In this document: positions 1-11,209 of the stretch, piece by piece
Position numbering within the stretch: position 1 is the stretch's first letter
Layout of the letters: each line of letters begins with the position of its first letter
Source of the DNA: Timema cristinae
Taxonomy: Eukaryota > Arthropoda > Insecta > Phasmatodea > Timematidae
Assembly (NCBI GenBank): GCA_039000515.1
Contig: JBCFYV010000024.1
Location: 18,014,041 to 18,078,040 of the forward strand
Length of the DNA: 64,000 bases
Direction of reading: 5' to 3'
Notes under the pieces: model-generated
The model's database searches: none
Told to the model about the DNA's origin: nothing
Seen by the model: only the letters and a program-made list of their open reading frames with translations
Translations under genes and position numbers: made by a program

Positions 1-237
1 TTGGTATCCACACCAAGTGTAAGCATCGCTCTTTTGTTAAGACTAAACTGCTGATAACAGGGAGACCGAGGTTCAAATCAGTCGGGTGTGTCGAGGTTAG
101 TTTTTCCAAAATTGTCTCCCTCTAAACAAATGTGGATATACTTCCTCTAAAGTCAACCTTCATCCCTAACTCATTAGTGTAATTAGTACATAAGCGTATA
201 ACTTAAAACAGGTTGATCGTAAGACACAGTGCTAAAA
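1..237 (+). repeat. SINE family A, copy A1 (partial at window edge)
   Basis: A degraded tRNA-like part has a box B-like GGTTCAAATC (about 71-80). The tail follows: CATTAGTGTAATTAGTACATAAGCGTATAAC and AAGACACAGTGCTAA. It aligns in order with the copies at 30343 and 42967. Confidence 0.65.
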
Positions 238-1380
238 CCAACAAAGACCTGCACTTAATCAAAAATGACTTGCTATGTTTCTTCATTCAACCACTAATAT
301 CCATACAGTATGATTGTTAAGCACTTATGTTTAGTTTTACTTTAAATCTTGGAATTCAAACTTCAATTTTTGTTTAAAAAAATCGATTCATCCTAATTTA
401 TCATAGTATGTCTTACATAATTTTCTGTTTAAGAAAGGTAAATTAGTTTCACAAACATTTTCTGTATATTTTATTAAATTTTGAATATGTAACTAAGAAA
501 GCATAATACAGGGTTCCCATCTTTAGTAGACATAAATAGAGGACATATTTGAAAAATGTTTGACACTTTCAACAAGCCCCCCCCTCCTGACACCTTGAGC
601 AACTCTGATGCTCACTAGAGCCACTCACTTGAGCTTTTTTTATATATTAAAAAAAAAACTTATTTTCGGTAATCAACAATGCATAAACTAAAATAGATTA
701 ACATTTTAACGCTTGCAGTTTTAATTAAGAATAAATATGTTATCTTTCAAACTGTATTTTTTAAAGCAGATGATTCGCAATCACATTTTAGTTTTTCAAA
801 GGTTTAAAGAACTGTTTTTGAAGTTTATTTAAGACATTTAGAGCATAAAGATTTTTCAGGAGTATGTTTCAAATTGTTTCTCAAATACAAATCTTTACTT
901 ATGATTTTAAGTGTTTTTATGCTCAGAAAATGGGTCACAGTAAAAAGTTTTATACAGCTGGAAAAAGTTTTCCAGTAACTTTTTCCTATGGTAAGTGTAA
1001 ACGGTTTCAATGTCTTCACATCCAGTTCTCAAGCAGAGTATAGATTTATCATCAGTAAACTCTGAAATAATATTAATTTTACAAAACTATAACTTAAAAT
1101 GTTACAATCCTCTTTCTTAAAAATTCCAATAGAGCATTTAGGACTATCCATGAATTGATCTTGAAATTAAATAAGCCCAAATGGCATCTGAAACACACTC
1201 ACTGGACTTCACAAGATTCTTAAAACAGGAACACTTGCCTAGCACCTACTCCTTCAGAGTTCAAGAAGCAACTCAGCTACAATAGTGTGGGCATACATGT
1301 GAAAGCAAGTATGGACCTGTTAAAATGAGCACATTCCTTTTGTAGCTGGCAAGTGAAACCATTAACTTTTTCAGAAAAAG
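238..1380. other. Non-coding AT-rich stretch
   Basis: I see no gene or intact repeat here. A weak hAT-like TIR start (CAGGGTTCCCATC at 509) does not share a target duplication with the hAT end at 3690, so it is not assigned. Confidence 0.5.
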
Positions 1381-3690
1381 GTGTGTGCTAATATGTATGA
1401 TGTTAGAACTGAACCTAGCACATCTTGTACAGACAACTCTGAGTGTGACAATCTCAGTGTACAAGAAACAGACGAATTAAAACTCAATTTGATAAAGAGT
1501 GTAACTACAAGGAAATATAACAAAAACTACTTACAATATGGCTTCATATTGTGTTTGGGTACGAACCAACTTCCAAAACCTCAGTGCGTTGTATGTGCTA
1601 CCGTTTTTGACAATGAAGCAATTAAGCCATCAGAACTTAGACATTTAAATACAGAGCATTCTGAATTGACAGTTAAGCCCATTGATTTCTTTATGCGGAA
1701 AAGAAATGCCCTTAAAGGTGTAAAAGATATTCTTGTTCGCATGTCTATTGCTGAAAAAGCTTTAATATTATCTTCTTATCTTGTGGCCCTTCAAATTGCT
1801 AAATGTAAGAAACCTTACAACATAGGTGAGGATCTTACTAAGCCATGTCTAATTTCGGTGTGCAGCGAAGTATTGGGTTTTGCATCTGTAGTTAAAGGGA
1901 AAAATATTGCTTTGTCAAACAACACGATTGAAAGGCATATGACTGATATGGCAGATGACACTGAAGATCAACTTAATGAGCAAGTAAAAAGTCAAAGTGA
2001 TTTGCATTACAATTTGATGAATCCAATGATATAAAAAAAATAGTATACTATTTTCCTATGTAAGGTATATTGATTACAATGATGGTAAGATGAAAGAGGA
2101 TATCTTGTGTGTTTCTGAATTGCCAACTCGAATTACGAGTGATGAGGTTTTTAAAGCAATAGATTCCTACCTTAAAATGTATGGATTGGACTGGAAAAAC
2201 TGCACTGGTCTTTTTACTGACTGGGTGGCATTCTGGTGTAGCAGCAAAAGTAAAACAATAAGCAGGTGATTACATAATGGTGACACATTGTGTTATTCAT
2301 AGGGAACATTTGGCAGGGAAAAAGAGCTAAATGAGTTCTAACCCAGTCAATAAAAACTGAACTTTATTTGAAAAACAGTGCTGTAAACATGAGAATGTTT
2401 GCAGTTCTTTGTCAAGAAATGGGGTAAGATCACCAGCATCTGTTTTATCAAACAGAGGTAAGATGGTTGCCATGAGGAAAGGTACTTAAAAAAGTATTTG
2501 AATTAAGCGAAGAAGTGAAATTGTTTTTGAGGGAAAAGAAATTGGAGCTTGTCAAATGCTTACAGTGTACAGACTGTATCGCCAAGCTTGCATACGTTGG
2601 TGATATTTTTTCAAAAATAAATAAGCTCAATTAAGTCTTCAAACACAGATGACAACCCTTTTCACAGCATACAACAAGGTCGAAGCATTCGTGAAGAAAA
2701 TTATACTATGACGAGACATGGTTGCAAAAGCGAGTTTTGAAATGTTTGAGGCAGTGTCAGATTTTGTTAGGGAATCTGTGGAATCAAGCAATGAAGCAAA
2801 AGTGGTTTAAAACAATCTCAAACCATCTCGATGCACTTTTGGAAGTGCTTGATCGGTATTATCCTCCCGAAAGTGATCCTTGGAAACAAAATATGTAGGT
2901 TTTAAACTAGCTCTACCAGAGGAAAACTTTCTTCTATATGAAGAAAAACTCTAGCGCTTAGAGTTATCATTCAACAAGGAGCTAGAACTTCTAATGACTA
3001 CTATGAGTATGTCTCAATTTTGGATATAAATAAAGCCAGAATACCCAAAATTGTGTGAGCGAGCAGTGAAGTTTGTTGATTTGTTTTTCGTCCTCTTATT
3101 TGTGTGAAACAACTTTTTCCGCAATGACACTGCTTAAGACAAAACAACATAATCGGCTACAAGTGAAAAACTGTTTGCATTTAGCTGTCACCAAACTTGT
3201 ACCAAAACTTGAAAAATTGATAAAAGAAAATAACAATACAAGTCCCACTAAGTTATTTTTACCTGGCATCAACTTGTTAAGGTCAATAACCTTTTTAAAC
3301 AAATTATCTTTTTATGAAATTTTATTTCTTACTATACTTTGTATCTATCTTGTTTGTTAATTGTAATATTCTTATTATTAATGTATGTTGTTTTATTACA
3401 ACTAGTTTTATTTCATATAAAGAAAAATTGTTTGTATTAAGTTTAATGGTTTAGTTAAATAATATTTAAACAGTGCTTGGTAATGAGATTTAATATAATA
3501 ATTTGCAATTAGCATATTAATAAATTATGTTTCCTTTGTCATGCTATTTCATTATCCGTGTGTTTTTTTTAAATATTTGTCATGCTATTTCATTAGTTGT
3601 GATTTTATTAATACCTTTAAGTTAGTGGACCTTAGCAAAGCATATTAAAACCAGGTTGGGCCGTGGGGTTTCTAAGGTTGGAAACCACTG
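1381..3690 (+). pseudogene. Decayed hAT transposase (ZBED5/FAM200/SCAND3-like domesticable family)
   Basis: The open segment 1381-2034 carries the BED-type zinc finger region (PQCVVC...LRHLNTEH), then KPIDFFMRKRNAL and the AEKALILSSYLVALQIAKCKKPYNIGE helix typical of ZBED5-like proteins. The frame then breaks. 2060-2250 still reads as VRYIDYNDGK...ITSDEVFKAIDSYLKMYG.DWKNCTGLFTD, part of the RNase H-like core. The hATC dimerisation segment, LCETTFSAMTLLKTKQHNRL, appears near 3105-3165. The 3' terminal inverted repeat GGTTGGAAACCACTG is at 3676-3690. Several frameshifts and stops make it non-functional. The 5' end was not found. Confidence 0.8.
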
Positions 3691-3968
3691 CTTTAGATCA
3701 CATGATTTAAAAAAACATTACCCCTCCTCCACATGCATTTTTTTAGCCTTGAAAACTGGATTTTTAAGAAAATCTTACTACTTTTGGTGGTCATATCTAA
3801 TGAAGGGGTCAGAGTAGTAACACGTCAATTTTTTTTTCTATACAATAAGTATTCATAAACATGTATATAAGAAAAAAAAGTGGAGTTGTTATTTCAAGCG
3901 CTTCATGGGGTTTTAACTCTCCAAAAGTGGTCAACAATGAGTTTTGTACGGTAACCTTTGACCTTGAA

Positions 3969-4265
3969 TTATTATCATCATCATCACCACCACGTCTTAC
4001 TACCCATTCGGGTTATATGCACTTACGCTAATGTGTAATGGTAGGGTGATTGTGAGATGAAATGGAGGACCTACAGTTTAACGTGGAATCCGGACCAGGG
4101 TGGAGGCCCGGCATTCCCACATTCACAAGTTGTGATTAATACACGTATTGTCAGAGGTGAAGGAAGGGTTTGGTAATCAGATAAATCTGTGCCGGGACCG
4201 AGGATTGAACCCCGGACCCCAGCACAGAAGTTAGACACCTTACCCCTAGACCACCAGGTCACCCG
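3969..4265 (-). repeat. SINE family B, copy B1 (full length, tRNA-Glu-like head)
   Basis: Read on the minus strand it starts with a tRNA-like head (CCTGGTGGTCTAGGGGTAAGG, box A-like; GGGGTTCAATCC, box B), a unique body, and the tail CATTAGCGTAAGTGCATATAACCCGAATGGGTAGTAAGACG followed by a short AT-rich microsatellite. An 11-base target duplication, TTGACCTTGRA, flanks it (3958-3968 and 4266-4276). It is the best preserved copy and shows the family borders. Confidence 0.85.
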
Positions 4266-4276
4266 TTGACCTTGGA

Positions 4277-4911
4277 AAAAAATATGTTTTGGCTTCAGAT
4301 TTAAAATTTGTTCATAACAAATAAAAAAATAGCTTTTTTTTAGCTTTCCAACGAGCTAGAGTTGAGATCTGTAGCTTTGATTGGAAAACGATTATAGCTC
4401 ATAAGAAACAACTCTAAAATACAACTTTTTGCTGTTGGCCATCAAACAAATAGCCTATATTTCAAGGGGTATATTATTTAAAAATAAAATATTTTTGAGG
4501 TCTAGGAGGTAGGGGGAATACACACGCACATTTTCATCCAAATCAAAAACGGTGGAGCACACTGCATTGTTGAATTAAAATGGAATGACCCCACCTGTAT
4601 TTAGTCAAATTGCTTGAAGAAGTTAAATTTATTATGAAGTAAAGTTGATTGTGATCGATAGGTATAGAAAGTTTTTACACCTTTGTAAAGAGTGTAAAAA
4701 TTATGTTTGGGGTTTAGTGTAATGTGTTCAAATAGTTCTTGAATGGCCCAAAGACAGCTTGTCTAATCTAGTTGAACTTTTTCTTATTATATTTAAAGTT
4801 TTTTATTTTACTTCAAATTGATTGTAGGCCTGTGTGTTTCAATGTTTGGAATAATAGATGACTGATACAAATATGGGTATTTAATTTTTTTTTTTTAATT
4901 TTTTGTGAATT
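4277..4911. other. Non-coding stretch between two SINE B copies
   Basis: AT-rich sequence with no supported gene. It has mononucleotide runs and no repeat match to the rest of the window that I could see. Confidence 0.5.
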
Positions 4912-5109
4912 CCAAACCCTTCCTTCACCTCTGACAAGATATCTTGTGAATGTGGGGAATGCCAGGCCTCCACCGTGGTTCTAATTCCACGTTAAACTGT
5001 AGGTCCTCCATTTCATCTCACAATCACCCTACCATTGCACATTAGCGTAAGTGCGTATAACCCGAACGGGTAGTAAGACGCGGTGCTAATAATAATAATA
5101 ATAATAATG
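4912..5109 (+). repeat. SINE family B, copy B2 (headless)
   Basis: It begins at CCAAACCCTTCC inside the body, lacking the tRNA head, and runs through GTGCGTATAACCCGAACGGGTAG to AAGACGCGGTGCTAA and (TAA)n. The 5' truncation is at the same place as in the copy at 27258. Confidence 0.8.
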
Positions 5110-5610
5110 ATTTTTGTGAACAAGGTTCCTTTTGGAACTGGACGTCTCAGATGATCTAACCATAATACTTTATAATTAATAGGTTGTGTAAAGGCCCTGA
5201 CACAAACTCTGTAAGCTCCACCTCCTTATAGCCTTTAAGTGTCCTTAGCAATGGAAATTGCATCTACACACTCCATATCCGTAACAATGTGACAGTGCCA
5301 ACCAATAAGAAAGTTAGAAACGTCCAATAAAAAAAACCAAAAGGAAATTACTTAGAGCTAGGCATAAGCAGACGTAATCTGTGAAGCAGGAAATATCCCA
5401 GCAGAATAATATTATAAGTTATAACATAAGTAACTACTCAACATACTTTTATAAAACATTCAGGATAGTTCTGAAATAGCTCAGTCCGTAAAATTATTTT
5501 ATAATTTTGTATTGGTTTCCGTAGTAACGGATCCTTTGGCTGCCATTGGTACTTTTATTTCGATGCCTGCACAAGCTTACTTTGGCGAGATTGGTAGTCC
5601 TTACAAAGGT
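5110..5610. other. Non-coding stretch
   Basis: No gene seen. It lies between SINE B2 and the 154-base tandem duplication. Confidence 0.45.
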
Positions 5611-5910
5611 AAAGTTAAGTCAACTTCTACAGAGTGGTAAACACTAAGGAATTTAGGATATGGAATCTGTAAATAGTGCAATCTAGACTATTAGTGTGGA
5701 GTCTATCTCTTAATGAGTTTTAAGCACCTTAGGATATAGTCAGTAGACAAGCTTTTAGAAAGTTAAAGTTGAGTCAACTTCTACAGAGTGGTAAACACTA
5801 AGGAATTTAGGATATTGACTCTATAGATAATGCAATCTAGACTATCAGTGTGGAGTCAATCTCTTACGGAGTACTAAGCACCTTACGGATACGGAGTCTG
5901 TAGATAGGCC
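5611..5910. repeat. Tandem duplication, 154-base period, two copies
   Basis: AAAGTTAAGTCAACTTCTAC at 5611 recurs as AAAGTTGAGTCAACTTCTAC at 5765. The rest follows with few differences (CAATCTAGACTATYAGTGTGGAGTC). The origin is unknown. Confidence 0.85.
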
Positions 5911-5922
5911 TTATCACTAGGC

Positions 5923-6084
5923 CTATGGCTGTGCTAACATATTAGATCTTAAAATGTAATTATAATATTCACCGTTTTCATCTACTTCATTATCAGACTG
6001 ACTATTTTCGTTTTCGATCGAGTTAATCGGCTCTTGAGAATTGTCCCCACTCTCTTTATCATCGTTCATATTATCATCTGCCAT
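5923..6084 (-). CDS. Small acidic minus-strand ORF, possible first coding exon or transposon N-terminus
   Basis: On the minus strand, ATG at 6084 in a good context (ACAATGG) opens 53 codons rich in Asp, Glu, Asn and Ser (MADDNMNDDKESGDNSQEP...), ending at TAG 5923. The composition is unlike random AT-rich DNA. An internal GTGAAT after codon 37 could be a splice donor. Acidic N-termini of this kind occur in UAP56-like genes, chromatin proteins and piggyBac transposases. No downstream exon was identified. Confidence 0.35.
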   Translation of the reverse strand: MADDNMNDDKESGDNSQEPINSIENENSQSDNEVDENGEYYNYILRSNMLAQP

Positions 6085-6350
6085 TGTTATATTTAATGAT
6101 TATTATTATTGTTTCAAAAGTAAAAGAGGTGCAAATTAGATCATGGATCATTGAGTGACCTTTATAAATGCAAACCTCAGAAGCAAGTCAATGTCACTTT
6201 TAGTAAATTTGTAAGGGGTAGACTTTATTTTGTTTTATCTTATTAGAGAGATATAGAGATATTATTGGCTAACTTTGGTGTGAATCATAAAAAATAAATA
6301 TATTCTTTCTTGTAAGGTAGTAAGTTTTTTTTTCCTCATTACACAACTAG

Positions 6351-6693
6351 GCTGGGTCTATATTCATAAATAACGCATAACTAGTCTCGAATAGTGTACA
6401 GCACAGAGTACGCAATAAGTTAAAACACATCATTTTCAATAATAGCGTTTATAAAGATTGAGTATAATTAACGTTGTTTTTATATTGAACCCTTTATTGA
6501 AGTATTTTCAGTTACGTTATCTAGTATTGAAAAGAGGTTAAGACATTTTCTATGAATAAAAGACAATTGATTTATGTAAGAACGTAAACACTAAAGTGTA
6601 ATTAAAAACCAATATATTTTCTTATGAATTGAAAACTGTACGCTATATACTATCTACTATTAGCTATGCGTTATGCATCAATATAAACCCAGC
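6351..6693. mobile_element. MITE family M1, complete copy
   Basis: The ends are inverted: GCTGGGTCTATATTCATAAATAACGCATA at the left, and on the right the reverse complement GCTGGGTTTATATTGATGCATAACGCATAGC. It is 343 bases with no coding capacity. Related ends lie at 7345, 10386 and 11209. The superfamily is not determined. Confidence 0.7.
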
Positions 6694-7344
6694 TTTACAA
6701 GACAGGGTAATAGTGTATCCATCAATGTAAGACAGCTATATTTCAGGGTAAATTGAGCGCACTAAAACCATTAAATTATCGAGGCACTTAGTTTAGATTT
6801 ATTCAAAACAAAGAGTGAATACAATATAGTATATAATTTATAATAAAAATACAATAGTTTTAGTGAAACTTCATAATTAAAGTTTGATTCAAATCAAGAA
6901 TTTTGGTGCTAGAAGTTAGCCTTAACTCAAATCAGGTATTTAGAAACTCTTCTTTTAAGGATTGATATAAAAAATACATTTTTAATGGGAAATTAACACA
7001 ATTTAAGTAGTTTCTTTCATTAGTTTTTGGTATTAAATTTTCTATAAAGGTTTTGGAGAAGAAAATTCTTAATATCTGACATATGTTTTAATTTTTTATC
7101 AATTCGACTGGAGGGGACCACTCCAAATAGCTTCTAGGGGTATTCAATTGTCCAAAATTATCTGGGTGAGGGCCGATATAAATAGATTTTAGGTGCATCA
7201 AAATTTCAAATCGGAGGTTTGTCTACGCAAAATTCCATGTATAATAAAACATAAATAATTCAAATTTATCAATTGTTACCTATTTACTAATCTTTATATA
7301 TCTATTGTGAATGATACAATTGAAGATGCACATCATTATTAGAT
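6694..7344. other. Non-coding AT-rich stretch
   Basis: No gene or structured element seen. Confidence 0.45.
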
Positions 7345-7599
7345 TGGCTTTATATTCTTGCATAACTCATATTAAATAGTGCATGGTGCACAGTGCACAG
7401 TTCAGAAATAAAATACAATAGTTTATAATTAAACCTAATTTTAGAATTTTAAAGTCTTACACTACTAAGTAAGGTCCCTAAAAATTTTAATTAATGAACT
7501 CACTCGAAATATGGCATTTAAACTATTGTAATGGGCTAAAAGTATTTAACCTGTCACAATGAGATTCAAACAATTCAACCTAATTCTGCCGTACATGAT

Positions 7600-8000
7600 A
7601 TTTCCTCAACACCATCTAACACTATCTTGATCATGCCAACCGTGGACGTTCTGCTTAACGGAGTCGGCACCAGAAATTAAAATATTGAATAGAGTATCTT
7701 GTGGGCCACTGGATACATCTGATGTCCGAGCATGTGCACGCCACACCATCGATGGGTTCTGGTTGTTCGCGAACCATCTAGCCTATTCGTTGAGAAAGTT
7801 GTGTTCCTTTCCGCTTCCCTCCTTTTATCCCTGCTTGTTTTGTTAATATATATGAGGATGTCCTAAGAATCATGTACACACTGACCTTATCATTGCCTGA
7901 AGAATAAATTCAACGTCATCAACTAGCTGTTTCAACGAGTGTAACCACCTTGCAGGAGCGAATGATTTCACTGGCACGACGCAGACGACCCAACCACTAA
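7600..8000 (+). mobile_element. LTR-like block, possible solo LTR or retrotransposon 5' end
   Basis: It is clearly richer in GC than the surroundings. It contains a TATA-like ATATATATGAGG near 7850, a single AATAAA at about 7903 and GC-rich sequence after it, an order resembling U3-R-U5. No terminal duplication, primer-binding site or pol sequence was found. The assignment is tentative. Confidence 0.25.
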
Positions 8001-8009
8001 TGTTCTCAC

Positions 8010-8500
8010 AACTAATGTATGAAACCCGTGTCAGCGTTAGGGTGTACATATAGTTAAGTTTAACATTTATTTTGATAACATCTAAGGCTTACTTGTAACT
8101 ATACTATAAATTCCATGTTCTAGTTAGCCTTTGATTTACTAGTAAATCAACTAATGTATGAAACCCGTGTCAGCGTTAGGGTGTACATATAGTTAAGTTT
8201 AACATTTATATTGATAACATCTAAGGCTTACTTGTAATTATACTATACATTCCATGTTCTAGTTAGCCTTTGATTTACTAGTATTATTCTGATAACATGT
8301 AGGATTTACTTGCAACTATATAATAAATCTCGTGTTTGGGTTAACATTTGATTTTCTAGTTTTATTCTGATAACATGATTGTAGGGTATACTTGTAACTA
8401 TATCATAAATTCCATGTTTGGGTTAGCATTTGATTTACTAGTTTTATTCTGATAACAAGTAGGGTATACTTGTAACTATTCAATAAATTCCGTTTTCGGC
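8010..8500 (+). repeat. Nested tandem array (about 140-base unit, then about 80-base subunits)
   Basis: AACTAATGTATGAAACCCG starts two nearly identical units (8010 and 8149). Degenerate units of about 80 bases follow, built on TTATTCTGATAACA, TACTTGTAACTATA and TTTGATTTACTAGT, to about 8500. It looks like expansion of the 3' half of the first unit. Confidence 0.8.
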
Positions 8501-10300
8501 TCAAAACACTTAATTTGATAGTTTTGACTTTGCTTTGTAATGTGGAAGGGTCCACTTATATTGTATTGATTAGAATCCAAGTTAGTGCAGCTTTAGTTTA
8601 TTTAGTAAGTTTAATTATACTTTGTAGTCATGTAGTTACGATCTTATTCCACCAACATATATCCTTGTTAGATTTGGGAATGCTTGATTAAGTTTTCGTT
8701 AGATAAATTAATGCATTAACTTTAGACGCATTCCTGCTAGTAAGGAGTGTACTATCATTTTATCTGTTTAAAGTAAGTAACCAGATAGTGAAATTTACAT
8801 AACTGAATTGTACTGTACCATTGTAAGTTCCTCCCTGAGAGCTGTTTGACACTTTGCACGACTTTCAAGCTGACTTGGAATCACCAAGTTTGAACAAAAC
8901 ATACGGGCATATATAGAAATTACGAATGTCAGTTTTGGTCATTTGATCATAGCCAATATGGGTCGGCTCTCGTATGTTCTTATTAGTGATAGAATAGTCT
9001 CTTTATTACATTTGTTATGGGATATTTTTCCCGGTGTTCGTGTACAACACTCTGTGCAATTTTTATAGAGTGGTTGGCACCCTTGAGTTCCTTGGCTTTT
9101 CCTGAGCATTAGAACGGTTTCTATTGTGTCTTTTTTTGCTGACGTTTTGAGCCGTGTAGCCTATTATAATGTTGGGCGTTTCTAAATAGGATTCGACATC
9201 TTGCCGAACTATTGCTGCATTTGATAAGTCTGAATAGTTCTTATTTGTTTATATTTAGTAAGATATATACTTTTAGGGTGATCACCTAATTGTTTCTATA
9301 GGATTTTGTAATTGTAATTTGCTCATGACACTGTGATGGTGAATCCTAGTACCAGTAGTAGGTATAGTTTGGTAACAAACGTAATATAGTTCATGTCTCA
9401 TAAGTCACTGTGTTTCAGTGTTGTCAAGGGAACAGTGTAAACGTATCGCCACGTAAAACTCTTGGACGAAAATAAACATACTGATTGTTATTTATATCTT
9501 TTTTAATATCTCTGAATCTTGTTCATTAAATCATATCCTCTCTTGATATTATTTCTATAACTTGTTATCGTTCCTCTTGTCCCACCTGATGGTGTTAAAT
9601 CTAGAATAGGAAATATTTACACGTCTAAGGTGTATAGGGGTGTCGATGGTGTAAGTAGCGTAGCTGTAAGGAGAGACACTGCATTTTTTCTTTTGAAATT
9701 AGAAATCAACAAGTTTAATTTGATTGTACTATTAGATAAATTTTTTTGGGAAAAGTTCTACACCTCTGACGAGTACAGCATTGCTTAAATCAGGAGCAGA
9801 TGGAACACTCTGTTCTATATGAGGTGACCATTTCAATCCTTTTAGTTTTCTTTTTAAGGTTGGTGGAAAAACACTCTGTTAATCATCATCATAACAGTTA
9901 TTGGTGGTAATCCAGTCTAACAAGAGAGTAGTGAGTTAGAGCATAGAACCATTGCCCACTTTAAAAAATATTATTGGAATTTGATGCTTTTTATTATTAC
10001 TGAACCAAACTGAAGTCTACAATTTCCGTTAGGTTCCCTAATGTTTTTACTTTAAATACACATTTTTTTTGCGATCACAACATACCGTCTGCCAAAATAA
10101 ATAAATAAATAAATCATGTTATAAAACATAAATGTTAAAAAAAAACTCAAGAGATGGAGCAGAAAAGACAGTATTTTTCTGACACGAGTACAACTACATG
10201 GCAAGATGAAGTAGCCAGGAAGTTAAAGTTAAATCATTTTTATGCATTATACATTCTCAAATATTTAAATTGTTTCGATTATAACACTAAGTATCTTTTA
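8500..10300. other. Non-coding stretch, moderate complexity
   Basis: Less AT-rich than its surroundings from 8820 to 9480, ending with AAAATAAACATACTG, which could be a poly(A) region of a transcript or retroelement. No ORF is supported. A (TA)n run follows at about 10520. Confidence 0.35.
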
Positions 10301-11209
10301 ATATAATGTACTTCATATTCTAGCGCAATGTGTGCTATGCACTATTCACTCTTATGTTTGCATAATGCATAAATTTAAACCAAGCCTAAGTGTATTATGT
10401 GTATCCACTATACACTTTTAAGAATATCTTAAGCATGAATATAAACACATACCTATATAGACACATATACTATCTATATTTGATTTGTGTGCAATTTATG
10501 TATATTTAAATAATTGTATTTTAATATATATATATATATATATTTGATTATTATCTACCGTATACTTAACTATGTGTATAGACATGTTTATAATTAGTTG
10601 TTAAATAATTTTTTTTATTTTCTTGAAGTATAGAAAATAAATGGGTTATAGTTATTTAAGGCAATAAGAATGCGTGAAGAGGGTCAAATTAAATGCCAGT
10701 ATACTCAGTAGATCAAAATTATCTATGTGTTAATGTGTGAAATGACTTGTGGTAGCCTACTTGTTTCTTATTAACGATTTTTCTTTGTTTAAGCGTAAAT
10801 GAGTATGATTATCCATACGTTTGATAAGAAAGGAGAACGATTACATTTTAAACTTTATTATTAAGAATAAACTCTACCACAACATTCCTGACAAAATCGA
10901 AATTAAATAAATTTGAACTTCATTTGAAAGTACAGATTAAACTTAAAATTTAGTTAAATTCAGACTTAAAGATATATAATTTAATATAACGTAATTCATT
11001 TGAATCAACGGTTTGTTGAAGTGTTTTAAAATACATTATGTAGTATTCAAAAGAGATTAGACCAGTATTCTTTAATAATGAAAGACAATCAAATTATATT
11101 TTATACTCTACATATCATATCATATAAACTGATTTTAATAGTGTAATGTACTATTTACAAATAGCTATGCATTATTCTTTGCATTATGCTTATATACAAA
11201 CCCGGTCTA

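Larger units (their letters stand above)
7345..10386. mobile_element. Possible larger M1-family element, or two separate M1 ends
   Basis: GGCTTTATATTCTTGCATAAC at 7346, and the reverse complement of the sequence ending at 10386 (GGCTTGGTTTAAATTTATGC), resemble the M1 termini. They also share the subterminal AATAGTGCATRG...CACA. If paired they bound about 3.0 kb holding the LTR-like block and the tandem array. They may instead be independent copies. A further M1-like end lies at about 11160-11209. Confidence 0.3.

Noticed and set aside
509..530. 5' terminal repeat of the hAT element at 1381-3690
   Set aside because: CAGGGTTCCCATC only partly matches the 3' end, and the flanking 8-mers differ.
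4071..4262. 63-codon minus-strand ORF
   Set aside because: It lies wholly within SINE B1. The ORFs at 30923 and 34793 are the same SINE in other copies.
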